64,000 nucleotides of DNA, from the NCBI GenBank assembly GCA_023974075.1, contig CM043791.1, positions 21,311,701-21,375,700 on the forward strand, read 5' to 3'. Below the pieces are notes generated by a model, which did not search any database, was not told the origin of the DNA, and saw only the letters and a program-made list of their open reading frames with translations. The translations under genes and the position numbers were made by a program. How positions within the stretch are numbered: position 1 is the stretch's first letter; the number at the start of each line of letters is the position of its first letter. Origin of the DNA: Chaenocephalus aceratus. Lineage: Eukaryota; Chordata; Actinopteri; Perciformes; Channichthyidae. Below are positions 20,190 to 29,849 of this stretch, one piece after another.

Positions 20190-21935
20190 AATAAGTAAGT
20201 AAGTAAAACTTTATTTATATAGCACCCTTCTCAACACGGATGTACAAAGTGCTTTACAGTACAGTACACAGGACACAATTCACAGTACAACTATAAAATG
20301 TAGAATAAAAGGCATAAAACGGCAGCAAGTAATACATAGGATAAAACATACGACAAAACACCCATAATAAAAAAGAAAAAAAAAAGAATACAGCCACTAA
20401 CTCACCTCCTCCGACGACCCAAAGGCCTGTCGGAAAAGGTGGGTCTTTAACCGCCCCTTAAAAACCTCTATTGAGGCCGAGGTTTTTATTACTTGGGGGA
20501 GTTTGTTCCAAAGCCTTGGGGCCACCGCCTCAAAGGCACGGTCACCCTTAGTCTTTAGCCTGGTTCGGGGCACCCTTAGGAGGCCTTGCTCAGAGGACCT
20601 CAGGGCCCGGGTTGTGATGTGCGGGTGGATAAGGTCATTGATGTAGGCTGGGGCTTGGCCATGGACGGCTCTATATGTGAAGACCAGTACTTTGAACTGG
20701 GTTCTGAGATGGACAGGGAGCCAGTGCAGGGCAGAAAGGATCGGAGTGATGTGGCATGTTTTTTTGGACCGAGTCAGTAATCTGGCTGCAGCGTTTTGGA
20801 CCTGTTGTAACCGGTGTATTGATGTTTTGTTGAGGCAGGAGAACAGAGCATTACAGTAATCAAGCCGGGATGAAATAAAGGCATGGATAGCCATCTCCAT
20901 TTCTGCGTTGGATAGAACCCCCCTGAGCTTGGCAATGTTCCTGAGATGGAAAAAACAGGTACGGGTCAGAAGTGTTATATGTTTGTCTAGTAGCATAGAC
21001 TGATCGAAGGTAACACCAAGGTTTTTTATGTTTGCCCTTATGTTACCACTGAATGAACCCAGGTGGCTTGCTACCTTAGAGGCGATGTTATCAGCCGCCA
21101 AGATCAAGACTTCCGTTTTTGATGCATTAAGCTGTAGGAAGTTGCTTGACATCCACTCCTCAATTGCAGACAGACATGTGATGAGGGTGTTTACTTTTTC
21201 CATTTTGACAGGTTTGAAGGAGAAGTATATCTGTATATCATCTGCGTAACAGTGATATGAGACACCTTCAAATTGGCTAATTAAGCGGCCCAATGGCAGC
21301 ATGTACAGGGCAAAAAGAAGGGGGGCTAAAACAGAACCCTGGGGCAGGCCGCAGGATAGGGGAGTGCTATCTGATGAGAACGGGCCCACCGCCACAGAGA
21401 AACTTCTCCCACTGAGGTACGAGGCAAACCACTGGAGGGCAGACCCTGAGATGCCTACCCACTCCCTTAGTCTATCTAGCATGATGGCGTGGTCCACTGT
21501 GTCAAACGCTGCACTCAGGTCCAACAACACCAGAACCACGCAATCGCCTGCATCCGATGCCATCATGAGGTCATTGGAGACCCGGAGGAGAGCTGATTCT
21601 GTGGAGTGGTGTTTTCTGAAACCTGATTGGAATTTGTCATGGATGTTATTGTCATTCAGAAATGTATTGAGTTGATTAGCAACAACTTTTTCTAAAACTT
21701 TTGACACAAATGGGAGCTTTGAGATGGGCCTGTAATTATTCGGGAGAGAGGGATCTAGATTGGGTTTTTTGAGAAGGGGCGGAACAACCGCCTGCTTAAA
21801 AAATGATGGGACGGAGCCAGAGACAATGGAGATGTTTATAATGTGGAGCAGGGGTGGAGCGACACATGAAAAAACTTCTTTTAGCATGGACGTTGGTAAA
21901 GCATCCAAAGGGCTTGAGGAAGATTTCATAATCTG
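20190..21935 (-). mobile_element. L2-type LINE, 5'-truncated with intact reverse transcriptase frame
   Basis: The element reads on the minus strand. The ORF (21,929-20,397) is followed by a 3' UTR ending in the typical sequence (inverse of ACTTTATTTATATAGCACC) and a (TTAC)n tail at about 20,190-20,215. It sits in the DIRS leader: DIRS sequence (TATTAACACACCAGTTAAT) lies left of the tail and DIRS leader text resumes at 21,935. The short 3' simple-repeat tail and 5' truncation are hallmarks of L2/CR1-group retrotransposition. Confidence 0.85.
20397..21929 (-). CDS. LINE (L2-type) reverse transcriptase, intact 510-codon frame
   Basis: An uninterrupted 510-residue frame covers most of a non-LTR reverse transcriptase. 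Motifs in order are NNYRPIS (motif 1), HSTESALL, DLSAAFDTVDH (motif A, catalytic Asp), LPQGSVLAPLLF (motif B), CYADDIQIY (motif C, catalytic YADD) and then the NASKTEVL and NLGV thumb motifs. The C-terminal domain has SRLDYCNAL, QNAAARLLT and APRLWNKLP, as in L2 elements. The protein copies LINE RNA into DNA at a nicked target. The N-terminal endonuclease is missing through 5' truncation, so the ATG at 21,929 is internal. The absence of any stop suggests a young insertion. Confidence 0.9.
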   Translation of the reverse strand: MKSSSSPLDALPTSMLKEVFSCVAPPLLHIINISIVSGSVPSFFKQAVVPPLLKKPNLDPSLPNNYRPISKLPFVSKVLEKVVANQLNTFLNDNNIHDKFQSGFRKHHSTESALLRVSNDLMMASDAGDCVVLVLLDLSAAFDTVDHAIMLDRLREWVGISGSALQWFASYLSGRSFSVAVGPFSSDSTPLSCGLPQGSVLAPLLFALYMLPLGRLISQFEGVSYHCYADDIQIYFSFKPVKMEKVNTLITCLSAIEEWMSSNFLQLNASKTEVLILAADNIASKVASHLGSFSGNIRANIKNLGVTFDQSMLLDKHITLLTRTCFFHLRNIAKLRGVLSNAEMEMAIHAFISSRLDYCNALFSCLNKTSIHRLQQVQNAAARLLTRSKKTCHITPILSALHWLPVHLRTQFKVLVFTYRAVHGQAPAYINDLIHPHITTRALRSSEQGLLRVPRTRLKTKGDRAFEAVAPRLWNKLPQVIKTSASIEVFKGRLKTHLFRQAFGSSEEVS

Positions 21936-22257
21936 CCCCGCCGTTTTTTCTTTCGAAATAACGGTAAGGTTTGATTTTTTTCTTCAAACAGTAACATACC
22001 TGTTGCTAGTTTACACCACGACACCACGGCGAGCGGGGATGGACTCTTCTCTCCCTCACACCAGAGGAGAGGGAGATAAGAAAGATATTAACACACCAGT
22101 TAATATTTTTTAAAGAAAAATCTACCCCGTCGTTTTTTCCTTTCAGAATAACGATAAGGTTGGATTTTTTTCAATAACATACCTGTTACTAGCTTGTCCC
22201 TTCGCGCCGACACCCCGGCAAACGAGGATGGACCCTTCTCTCCCTCACACCAGAGGG
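21935..22257 (+). repeat. Tandem duplication in the DIRS leader (~185-bp unit)
   Basis: The block TCTGCCCCGCCGTTTTTTC through CTCCCTCACACCAGAGG (21,935-22,069) recurs as 22,121-22,257 with about 85-90 percent identity by eye. The linking phrase ATTAACACACCAGTTAAT is found at 20,168 and 22,088. The L2 LINE is inserted in the first unit. Confidence 0.75.
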
Positions 22258-22423
22258 CTCGGAGGCTCGGCTCGGAGGCTCGGCTCGGAGGCTCGGCTCG
22301 GAGGCTCGGCTCGGAGGCTCGGCTCGGAGGCTCGGCTCGGAGGCTCGGCTCGGAGGCTCGGCTCGGAGGCTCGGCTCGGAGGCTCGGCTCGGAGGCTCGG
22401 CTCGGAGGCTCGGCTCGGAGGCT
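22256..22423. repeat. 13-bp GC-rich minisatellite, ~13 copies
   Basis: The unit GGCTCGGAGGCTC repeats without variation over about 168 bases in the DIRS leader. It produces long spurious open frames in several directions (SEARLGG-, EPPSRAS-type text). Perfect homogeneity indicates recent expansion. Confidence 0.95.
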
Positions 22424-22629
22424 GCGGGTTTAGGATCTCGGCACGGACTCACACCAGGTCTGCTCGTCCTGCCTTGGGCTGGAACACGCCCAGGAAGCTA
22501 TCGATACCCCCGGTTCGTGCGGGCATTGTGCCCGCTTCACCATCAAGAGCCTCCGCCGACGGCTAGCGCGCCAAGCTAGCCTGTCGGGACGGGACCCCTT
22601 CATGTCCGTCACCGGCCGGCAATCGGGAC

Positions 22630-24357
22630 ATGGCGGCCACCGCCGCGGAGATTGAGCCCCGCGCTGTGTCAGGCTGGGGCTCAACAACGGCGGTAGCCGC
22701 GGAATCGGAGCCCCGCGCCGTGTCAGGCTGGGGCCCGGTGGCGGCAAGAGCCGCGAGAGCGGAGCCCCGCGCTGTGTCAAGCTGGGGCTCCCAAATGGAC
22801 CTCACCGTGGTTCCATCCGCGGAGGATGTCCTACAGCTGGATTATATGGAGGAGGATGAAGAGGATGCCTCTGAGTTCCTCTTATCCGACTTGGATGAGC
22901 ACGAAGATGACATCTTCGTTTCATCTGCCCAGGCTGCCAAGCCGGAGGCGATGTCCGCTCCCCCGGGCGAAAGCACACCAGCTTTGCCCTGCCTCAGTAT
23001 GGACTTGCAGGCCGTGTGCCAACGCGCTGCGTCCAGGCTGGACATCCCCTGGCCTGAAGTGACCAAGGAGACCTCCAGATTTCGCTATGAGGGGAAGAAC
23101 TTGCCCCAAGCAAGGAAGCAGCTTCTCCCAGTCTTTCCAGAGATGCTGGACGAGGTGTCGGTCTCGTGGAGAGACCGCCCTTTCAGCAACAAGGCCCCAA
23201 TCCAGGGTGCCTCCTCTTTGGATTGTGTTGGCATGGAGAAACTCGGCCTGCTCCGCATGCCACCCATGGAACCGCTGGTGGCAGCCCACCTCCAACCGCG
23301 GCTGGCTTCGGCACCAAGCAGGAACCCCACGCTACCGGCAAAGGCAGACCGCTTCCAGTCAGCAATGACCGAACGAGCCTATAAAGCCGCAGCTTTGTCC
23401 GCCAGGGCGCTCCACGTCTCCTCGCTGCTGACCGCCTACCAGGCGGAGCTCTGCGAGGACCTGACGATCAAACCTGAGCCTGCCGTGTGGGACGAAATCG
23501 CAGCGATCACGGACATTTGCCTCCGTGTGCAGCGCTGTGCAGTCCAAGCCACGGGCAAAGCACTGGGGATAATGGTGGTACAGGAGAGAGCCAGGTGGCT
23601 TAGCCTGACGAACCTTCCAGACCGGGAAAAAGAGGACGTCTTGGACATGCCTATTGTTCCCGAGGGCATATTTGGCTCCGCTCTAGCTTCGATGCAGCAG
23701 CGGTGTGAATCCAAAAAGAAGGAGGATGTGGCTTTCCAGCTTTGTCTTCCCGAAGGGTCCAGCCGCCGCCTTCAACGGCCCTGCGGCAGTCCTTCGCTCA
23801 GGCTGCCTCACATCCTGCCCGTTTCAAGATCCCGAAACAGCAGAGGCCACAGCCCGCCCCGGGTCTCCAGCCCAGACACGAGGCGAGGACGAACTGGCAA
23901 AGAAAGTCTCCGGTTCCGGCAGCAGCCGCTCAGCCACAGCCGGCCCAGACTTTCAGCCACCAGACGAGGAAGAAGAAGAGGGCGGCCTGACAGCCTCCTC
24001 TCCTCGATAAAAGAGCTGGAAGTTCCCTGTTTTCCTGCTCCAGAACACGTTCCAGTGTTAGATGCTCATGTGTTTCCGGGGTGCAACCATGCCCCCATCT
24101 TCCCGCCGCCTCGAGTGATGTCAGAACGTCATCCTCAAGTTCGCGCGATGAGGGAAATGGACTTAACATCAACGACAGCAAGCTCCGCTGCTCGTTTAAG
24201 TCACACAAACACGTCATCACTATTGTCTTTTAATAAATCATGTTCCACTGTCGTTTCCAGGCTTAAAGCCAAGGGCGCAGTCAATAAAAATGAAAAGAAA
24301 GACAATAAAAACAATAAACAGTCTGACGTCTACCCCCCTTCTAAGAGTGGCTGCTAG
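22630..24357 (+). CDS. DIRS gag-like protein
   Basis: A 575-codon frame starts with ATG 22,630. Its N-terminus contains three copies of an EPRAVSGWG-type repeat and is followed by an acidic segment (EEDEEDASEFLLSD). The central part carries the conserved DIRS gag text, including QERARWLSLTNLP and a SALASMQQRCE segment. The C-terminal third is Arg/Ser-rich, suiting nucleic-acid binding, and overlaps the start of the next ORF by 68 bases in another frame. It is expected to package the element RNA. No stop interrupts it. The true start could be upstream because the leader is open in part. Confidence 0.7.
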   Translation: MAATAAEIEPRAVSGWGSTTAVAAESEPRAVSGWGPVAARAARAEPRAVSSWGSQMDLTVVPSAEDVLQLDYMEEDEEDASEFLLSDLDEHEDDIFVSSAQAAKPEAMSAPPGESTPALPCLSMDLQAVCQRAASRLDIPWPEVTKETSRFRYEGKNLPQARKQLLPVFPEMLDEVSVSWRDRPFSNKAPIQGASSLDCVGMEKLGLLRMPPMEPLVAAHLQPRLASAPSRNPTLPAKADRFQSAMTERAYKAAALSARALHVSSLLTAYQAELCEDLTIKPEPAVWDEIAAITDICLRVQRCAVQATGKALGIMVVQERARWLSLTNLPDREKEDVLDMPIVPEGIFGSALASMQQRCESKKKEDVAFQLCLPEGSSRRLQRPCGSPSLRLPHILPVSRSRNSRGHSPPRVSSPDTRRGRTGKESLRFRQQPLSHSRPRLSATRRGRRRGRPDSLLSSIKELEVPCFPAPEHVPVLDAHVFPGCNHAPIFPPPRVMSERHPQVRAMREMDLTSTTASSAARLSHTNTSSLLSFNKSCSTVVSRLKAKGAVNKNEKKDNKNNKQSDVYPPSKSGC

Positions 24358-25702
24358 CTCTCTCAGAAGGCGGACGATGGACGGGGCTGTGAAGGCATCA
24401 CCGCCACGCGCATGCGCAGTGTCGACCGGGGTTGTCAACCTGGGGTACCACCATATTCAGACACTAGGGGGCCCCATAACACAACAAATAAAGACACAGA
24501 GGGCAGACGACAGGGATGTGACATCTCCACTCGCTTTGAAAAGCGAAAAGTGGAGGATGCTCACAGATTCTGCTTGGGTTTTCAAGACAATAACACAGGG
24601 TTACAGACTCCAATTCGCTGTCACCCCCCCTCACTTTTCGGGCATTCAGCATTCGCAAGCCCGGGGAGAGTCGGCCCATATTCTAGAGCAAGAGATCCTC
24701 TCGCTACTAGACAAGAAGGCTATATCTATAATACCCTCCGAACAGAGTCAGAGCGGCTTTTATTCCCAGTATTTCCTCGTTCCCAAACGGGGAGGGAACG
24801 GGATTCGGCCTATATTAGATTTGAGGGCTCTGAACAAATATCTCAAAAGATACAAATTCAGAATGCTCACTCACACATCTCTGTTGCGTCTCGTGCGCCA
24901 AAACAATTGGTTCACATCAGTCGACCTGAAAGACGCGTATTTCCACATCCCAGTATATTATCCACACAGGAAATATCTGAGGTTCGCCTTTCAGGGTGTC
25001 TGTTACGAGTACAGAGTACTTCCCTTCGGTCTGTCTCTCAGCCCACGAGTGTTTGTACAGTGTACGGAAGCCGCGATAGCCCCGTTAAGACAACAGGGTA
25101 TTCGCCTGGCAACTTATCTGGACGATTGGCTCCTTCTCGCACAGTCGGAGCAAGAGGCTATTACGCAGACGAATGTCCTCGTAAAACACCTGCTCGACCT
25201 GGGTTTCGTAATAAACACAGAAAAGAGCATGTTGTCCCCAGCCCAGACTGTACTCTTCCTGGGCCTACGCCTGAATTCGGTGCCCTTTACAGCCCGCCTG
25301 TCAGCAGAGAGAGTGAAAGCCTTCAGGGCTTGCCTCGCTCATTTCCAGCCACGCAAATATGTTCTCTTCAGATCATGTCTGCGGTTACTGGGGCTCATGG
25401 CGTCAGCCATCCTGGTGGTACGACTGGGATGCTTACACATGAGGGAGTTTCAGCGCTGGGTAGCTGCCCTCAGACTGGACCCCGTGCGTCATGGAGCGGA
25501 GAGTGATAGTCACTATGAAATGCATAATGGCACTGCGCCACTGGCTGCACCCGACTTTTCTAGTACGGGGCGTGCCTATAGGTGCTGTCCTATCACGGAA
25601 GGTGGTCACCACAGACGCATGTCTGACGGGCTGGGGGGGTATATACGAAGGTCGACCTGTGTAGGGGTCTCTGGAGCAGAGACCTCCAACGGTCACACAT
25701 AA
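24290..25702 (+). CDS. DIRS reverse transcriptase
   Basis: An open frame of 470 codons has the reverse transcriptase domain at residues ~110-360. Visible motifs are FLVPKRGGNGIRPILDLRALN (fingers; cited only in part: GIRPILDLR), TSVDLKDAYFHIPV (motif A with catalytic Asp), LPFGLSLSPRVF (motif B) and ATYLDDWLLL (catalytic YLDD). LGLRLNS in the thumb follows. The YLDD box with this context is typical of DIRS and not of Ty3/gypsy (YIDD) or LINEs (YADD). After about residue 420 the frame departs from the RNase H domain, which continues in another frame, so there is at least one frameshift near 25,540-25,600. Confidence 0.8.
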   Translation: MKRKTIKTINSLTSTPLLRVAASSLRRRTMDGAVKASPPRACAVSTGVVNLGYHHIQTLGGPITQQIKTQRADDRDVTSPLALKSEKWRMLTDSAWVFKTITQGYRLQFAVTPPHFSGIQHSQARGESAHILEQEILSLLDKKAISIIPSEQSQSGFYSQYFLVPKRGGNGIRPILDLRALNKYLKRYKFRMLTHTSLLRLVRQNNWFTSVDLKDAYFHIPVYYPHRKYLRFAFQGVCYEYRVLPFGLSLSPRVFVQCTEAAIAPLRQQGIRLATYLDDWLLLAQSEQEAITQTNVLVKHLLDLGFVINTEKSMLSPAQTVLFLGLRLNSVPFTARLSAERVKAFRACLAHFQPRKYVLFRSCLRLLGLMASAILVVRLGCLHMREFQRWVAALRLDPVRHGAESDSHYEMHNGTAPLAAPDFSSTGRAYRCCPITEGGHHRRMSDGLGGYIRRSTCVGVSGAETSNGHT

Positions 25703-26231
25703 ATTATCTGGAGCTTTTAGCTTTTAGCGCTTTCTGCCTTTTCTCAGAGGACATCATGTCCTTGTGAGGACAGACAACACGACCACAATATCGTATATAA
25801 ACCGCCAAGGGGGTTTGCGTTCTCTCCAGTTACACATGCTGGCACGCAAACTGATCTTATGGAGCTGCGGACGTCTCCTCTCTCTGAGAGCGACGCACGT
25901 ACCAGGAGTGATGAACCTCGGGGCAGATCTGCTGTCCAGAGGTGCACCACTATATGCAGACTGGACTCTACATCCAATAATTGTGAGTCAGCTGTGGGTG
26001 CGTTACGGCCGGGCCGCGATGGATCTGTTCGCATCAAAAGAAAATGCTCAATGTCAGCTGTTCTTTTCAATGCGCGATTTAAACGCACCGTTAGGCATGG
26101 ACGCGCTCGTGTACGTTTGGCCTCCGGTCCTTCTTTACGCATTCCCACCCCTGGATCTGATACCCCCAACTCTGGCCAGAGTGAGAGAACAACGCCACAC
26201 ACTGATCCTAATAGCTCCATACTGGCCTGCA
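25590..26231 (+). pseudogene. DIRS RNase H domain and downstream linker, frameshifted
   Basis: In frames different from the reverse transcriptase, this part encodes VVTTDACLTGWGG (first catalytic Asp), NYLELLAF (catalytic Glu), RTDNTTTISYINRQGG (third Asp) and HVPGVMNLGADLLSRG (final motif). This is the DIRS/retroviral-type RNase H that removes RNA from the cDNA hybrid. A frame change near 25,763 separates the NYLELLAF part from the rest. The frame then continues in DIRS linker text (RAAMDLFASKENAQC) until 26,231, where transposon sequence of another type begins. Confidence 0.7.
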
Positions 26232-26870
26232 ATCAGGGTTGGGAGGGTTACTTTGTAAATGTTACTGATTACTGATTACATGGCTCTGAAAGTAATCCGA
26301 ATACAGTTACAGTTACATGTCTTAAAACGTAATCGGATTACTTTTAGATTACTTTTGGATTACTTTCTTTTTACATCACAGATGGGTATGTTTTGGTGAA
26401 CAGGAGACACAAAAAGCAAAAGGAAACTGAACGTGTTTTTACTGTTTTAATGGCGTATCAAGAGCACAACTGAAACATCACATCTGAAACGATGTAACAA
26501 CATAATACACTTTTTGGGGATGCAGCTTGGGATGTGAGGAGTGAGGGACACGGCTTAGAACAGGCATGTCGCCTTCTGTCCTGCCAGTGTTGGCAGGACA
26601 TGAATTAAAATGTCGAACTCGGACTTCATTTTAAAGACATTTCGGCCAGGGGTGTAGAGCTATATTTGTTTAAGCACCGGATTGGCAAAACAGGAGAGTG
26701 TGTGCACCAGTCTGCCTTGATCTATGAATTCATGTCCGTGACACTCACAGTATTTGCTGCCCACAGCTGTTTTACAGAAGGAAAACCTCCTTCACTTCAT
26801 GAAATCTCTGCAGCACCAGGAGGCAGCGGGAGGGTTAACTCAGCCTCTGAGGAGACGAGCGCGCCGCGCA
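26232..26870. mobile_element. hAT-like element fragment (CAGGGTTGGGAGGGTTAC end)
   Basis: A CAGGGTTGGG terminus at about 26,228 is followed by runs of GTAATC/GATTAC motifs (GTTACTGATTACTGATTACA and others), a common fish hAT end. No matching right terminus is visible before Ty3/gypsy sequence starts near 26,870, so the copy is truncated. It cuts off the DIRS element. Confidence 0.55.
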
Positions 26871-26941
26871 GTGCCTTTGCCTTGGTTGTAGCCGCCAGCG
26901 TTCTAACCGAGCTGGGGGTGTGGCTTTTGGGTTGTTGAAGA

Positions 26942-27604
26942 TCAGTTCAAGCGGTTTGTGATCTGTGATAACAGTGAAGGGTGACCCATAGAGATATAGG
27001 TGGAAGTGTTCACATGCCCAGAGGATTGCCAGAGCTTCTCTCTCTGTTTGAGAATAGCGCTGTTCCACTGGTGTGAGCTGGCATATGCAACAATGTGGTC
27101 ATTACCCTCTTTGTCAGGGCTGTGCTGGCTGAGTATGGCACCTAGACCAACAGGGCTGGCATCAACCAGTAGTTTGGATTTCTTCCTTGGGTCAAAGTAA
27201 ACCATTGTAGTGTTTTCCATCAGCTCTGATTTTAGCCTCTCCATTGCCGACTGTTGTTGTGGTCCCCATGACCAAGTAGTGTCTTTTTTTGTTAGTTGAC
27301 GTAAAGGTTCAGAGATCGTGGCATAGTCATGAATGAAACGTGAGCAGTATGTTATCATCCCGAGCAGACTGCGAACCTCTGATGCGTTTTGGGGTGGAGG
27401 AAGGTTCTTGATGATCTTTTTAGGATCTGCAGATATGCCTTTTGCAGAAAATATATAGCCAAAGAACTCAAGCTCTGGTTTACTGTATTCACATTTATCA
27501 GCATTGAGTGTGATATTTTTCTCCCTCAGTCTCTGAAAAACAGCTTTGAGGCTATTGTTGTGCTCTTCTTGTGTTTTCCCATACACAATGATGTCATCAC
27601 TCAT
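26942..27604 (-). pseudogene. Ty3/gypsy reverse transcriptase C-terminus and RNase H
   Basis: The frame opens just after a stop, at the catalytic box read here as SDDIIVYG (family form YxDD). It continues through the connection region (GYIFSAKGI, EVRSLLGMITYCSRF) into RNase H (LLVDASPVGLGAIL with catalytic Asp). A frame change near 27,070 moves the rest (EREALAILWACEHF, TDHKPL) to another frame extending to about 26,835. The replacement in the catalytic box and the breaks show an inactive copy. Confidence 0.75.
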
Positions 27605-28378
27605 GTTCCTGATGTTTGAATACCATGTAGCACTCCTTGAATGACATTTTGGAACACTTCAGCAGCAGAGTTAATGCCAAAGTTCAGTCTGGTGTACCTC
27701 CAGAGGCCAGTGTGTGTAGTGAAGGTGGTGATATACCTTGAATCTGGATGTAGCTCAAGTTGATGGTATCCAGCATTCAGATCTAGCTTGGAGAATACTA
27801 CAGCTCCATTCAGGTCGTGGATGAGGTCATCTACAGTTGGTGTGATGTGGCGCTCTCGCTGTATTGCTGTGTTCGGCAGGCGCATATCCACACAGATGCG
27901 AACAGATGCCGCGGCTTCTCTCGATGACTCCTTTTTCCTGTAGCTGGTTTAATTCTGATTCCACTCTTTTTCTCATGTGGAAAGGAATCCTCCTGTGTGG
28001 CTGTGTCACAGGTTGCACTGACTCATCAATGTGTAGCTTCACTTGAAAATCTTTGAGTTTTCCTATGCCTTGAAAGATGTCTTGGTACTCATGGAGGAGC
28101 TGGTTTGGGGATGAAATAGGCATTTCTGTGGACATAGAGTTTACAACTTTCAGAATTTCTGTTGCTGTCTTTCGACTCAGCAGTGAGCCATGGTCACCCT
28201 GTATCACATAGAATGTAACTGCATTTACTGTGGAAGTAGTTAAATGGACTGCAGCTTTAAATTTTCCTCTCAAAGGAAGAGCAGTGGATGAGCCATAAGG
28301 ATAGATCTTGGCAGCAGATGGTTGCAGTTCACAACTGGCTTTTAACTCTTCATAGGAAACATCATCTAATATGTTCAC
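27601..28378 (-). pseudogene. Ty3/gypsy protease tail and reverse transcriptase N-terminus
   Basis: Two overlapping frames cover this part. The upstream one (28,378-27,827) runs from just after a protease-like DSGATVNILDD motif (at about 28,370-28,400) to the reverse transcriptase fingers (QPHRRIPFHMRKRVE, GVIERS). The next (27,891-27,601) carries VFSKLDLNAGYHQLEL (motif A) and GINSAAEVFQ (motif B). Text expected between GVIERS and the following segment is shortened or scrambled, so there is a frame break and a probable deletion near 27,890-27,910. A stop separates it from the SDD box. Confidence 0.7.
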
Positions 28379-28406
28379 TGTCGCACCAGAGTCAACAATG
28401 TATTAC

Positions 28407-29834
28407 TGTGTCCACAATTTTTATTTGTGTATGTCGCCAGTAGGGATGGGATTTTTGTATGTCAAATGATGATGCATTATATTTACTGTGTGTATATGTA
28501 TTTTAAGCAGAAGTGGGGACAAATATGTGTTTCTATTCATAAAAGGCTTAGCCTGTCAGGTGGGCGGAGTATGTGTGTCGTCGCAGCTGGTGTGAATCAG
28601 CTGGATGAGGGCAGCGTGATTGGCTGCTGCCTGCCCAGCCTTCCAGGGAACTACGTGGATTGGCCGGTGGTTGTTTAAAGCGAGGAGCCGGGACATTTAC
28701 CGAGAGAGCCGAGAGAGCCGGGAGAACGGAAAAGGTGAAGCGACGAGGTGAAGAAGGAACGGGAAGCAAGGCTCTGGACGGATCGACGAGGAAGCGACCG
28801 TGAAGTGAAGGTCTGCTGTGGAAGTTCTGCTGCACTGCGATTTGCTGTACGGCTGCCAGCCGCTGATCGACGGGTCGGTTGAAGGCAGAATTGCAACGCT
28901 CCCAAGTTCCTGTCTATTGCAACGCACTCAAGTTCCTGTCTATTGCAACGCACTCAAGTTCCTGTCTATTGCAACGCACTCAAGTTCCTGTCTTTTGCAA
29001 CGCACTCAAGTTCCTGTTATTGCAACGCACTCAAGTTCCTGATCATTGCAACGTCCTCAAGTTCCTGTCTTTCGCACCATGCGCTTGTTCCTATCAGGGC
29101 CAGTGCGCATCTGAGTCGGACGCGCTCCGAACTATTGGGAGACGCACGCCAAGTCTCCAACTGCTGTCTTCCGACCAGATTCCGGGGTCGCTCAGTATTG
29201 AAACATGCTGAGCTTAAGGAAGGGTGAGAGAAATAACTTTGAACTCCTCTCGGTCTGAGGTGTTCCTGACCGAGAGCGGACCCATAACTATTTTAATTCG
29301 GGCCATGTCTTGGCAGGCTGTCACTGGTTAAATGAACAAGGAGAGTATGGAGTGCCACTCGTTGTCATTTGCCCACCAGTGCCAGTGACTGTTCCATTTT
29401 ACTCCTTAGCGGCCAGTGAGTGGGAGAGCATGTTCATTGTGTGATGTGTGTAGTGCTTTCTTTAAATAGACGTGTCATGTGTATAGTGACTCCCTGATAG
29501 AAGTGTCATGTGTGTAGTGACTCCCTGATAGAAGTGCCATGTGTTTGCGTTATTTGCATGCTTTGTGATATTTTACTGTTAGTTGTACCATTGATAGTCC
29601 CTCCGGCCAGCAGGGGGTGGGGTAGAGCAGTAACAGCCTGAATGACGGGGTGGTCTATAGGCACTGCATTGCTTGGCCTTGTGATACATTTCCATGTGAG
29701 AAACTTGGCTGATATGGTCCCTTACTATTAACTTAATTTATAATAAAGATTATTGTGTTACCTGATATCTGCCTGCTCCTCGTGTGTGTGGGTTAATTGG
29801 GGGATTAAAAGAACTGGGTGCCAGCAAGTGGGCC
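28407..29834 (+). mobile_element. LTR-like insertion with 5-bp duplication (solo-LTR candidate)
   Basis: The Ty3/gypsy coding region is interrupted by 1,428 bp bracketed by ATTAC at 28,402-28,406 and 29,835-29,839, a five-base duplication as made by retroviral-type integrases. The insert starts TGTGTCC, contains a 26-bp tandem array, and has an AATAAAG at about 29,742 near its right end. This is the layout of a long LTR (U3 - R - U5). The right end is not a clear ...CA, which weakens the LTR call. No coding region is visible. Confidence 0.5.
28891..29070 (+). repeat. 26-bp tandem repeat, 7 copies
   Basis: The unit TTGCAACGCACTCAAGTTCC + TGTCTA occurs at 28,891, 28,917, 28,943, 28,969, 28,995, 29,020 and 29,045, with small indels in the last copies. 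It lies in the middle of the LTR-like insertion, where U3/R repeats of fish retroelements often sit. There are no spacers, so it is not a CRISPR array. Confidence 0.95.
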
Positions 29835-29849
29835 ATTACATAGAGGGCT

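Larger units (their letters stand above)
19875..26231 (+). mobile_element. DIRS-type retrotransposon, 3'-truncated and carrying an L2 insertion
   Basis: The order is leader (from the GTCTCACTATGGGATGCGC motif), gag-like ORF, then overlapping reverse transcriptase and RNase H, all on the plus strand. The reverse transcriptase has the YLDDWLL active site typical of DIRS elements. The tyrosine recombinase and methyltransferase regions that should follow are missing: coding text stops at 26,231, where hAT-like sequence begins. The leader is split by an L2 LINE (about 20,190-21,935) and contains a tandem duplication and a minisatellite. DIRS elements integrate through a recombinase, so this copy cannot move on its own. 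Confidence 0.75.

Noticed and set aside
22189..22566. Frames rich in SEPSLRAEPP or SEARLGG
   Set aside because: Produced by the 13-bp minisatellite in the DIRS leader, in both strands.
24412..25506. 364-codon frame overlapping the DIRS reverse transcriptase
   Set aside because: Shadow frame: reverse transcriptase motifs are in the 24,290 frame and this one has none.
28891..29070. CRISPR-like short repeats
   Set aside because: The 26-bp units are directly adjacent with no spacers, and the context is a vertebrate LTR-like insertion.
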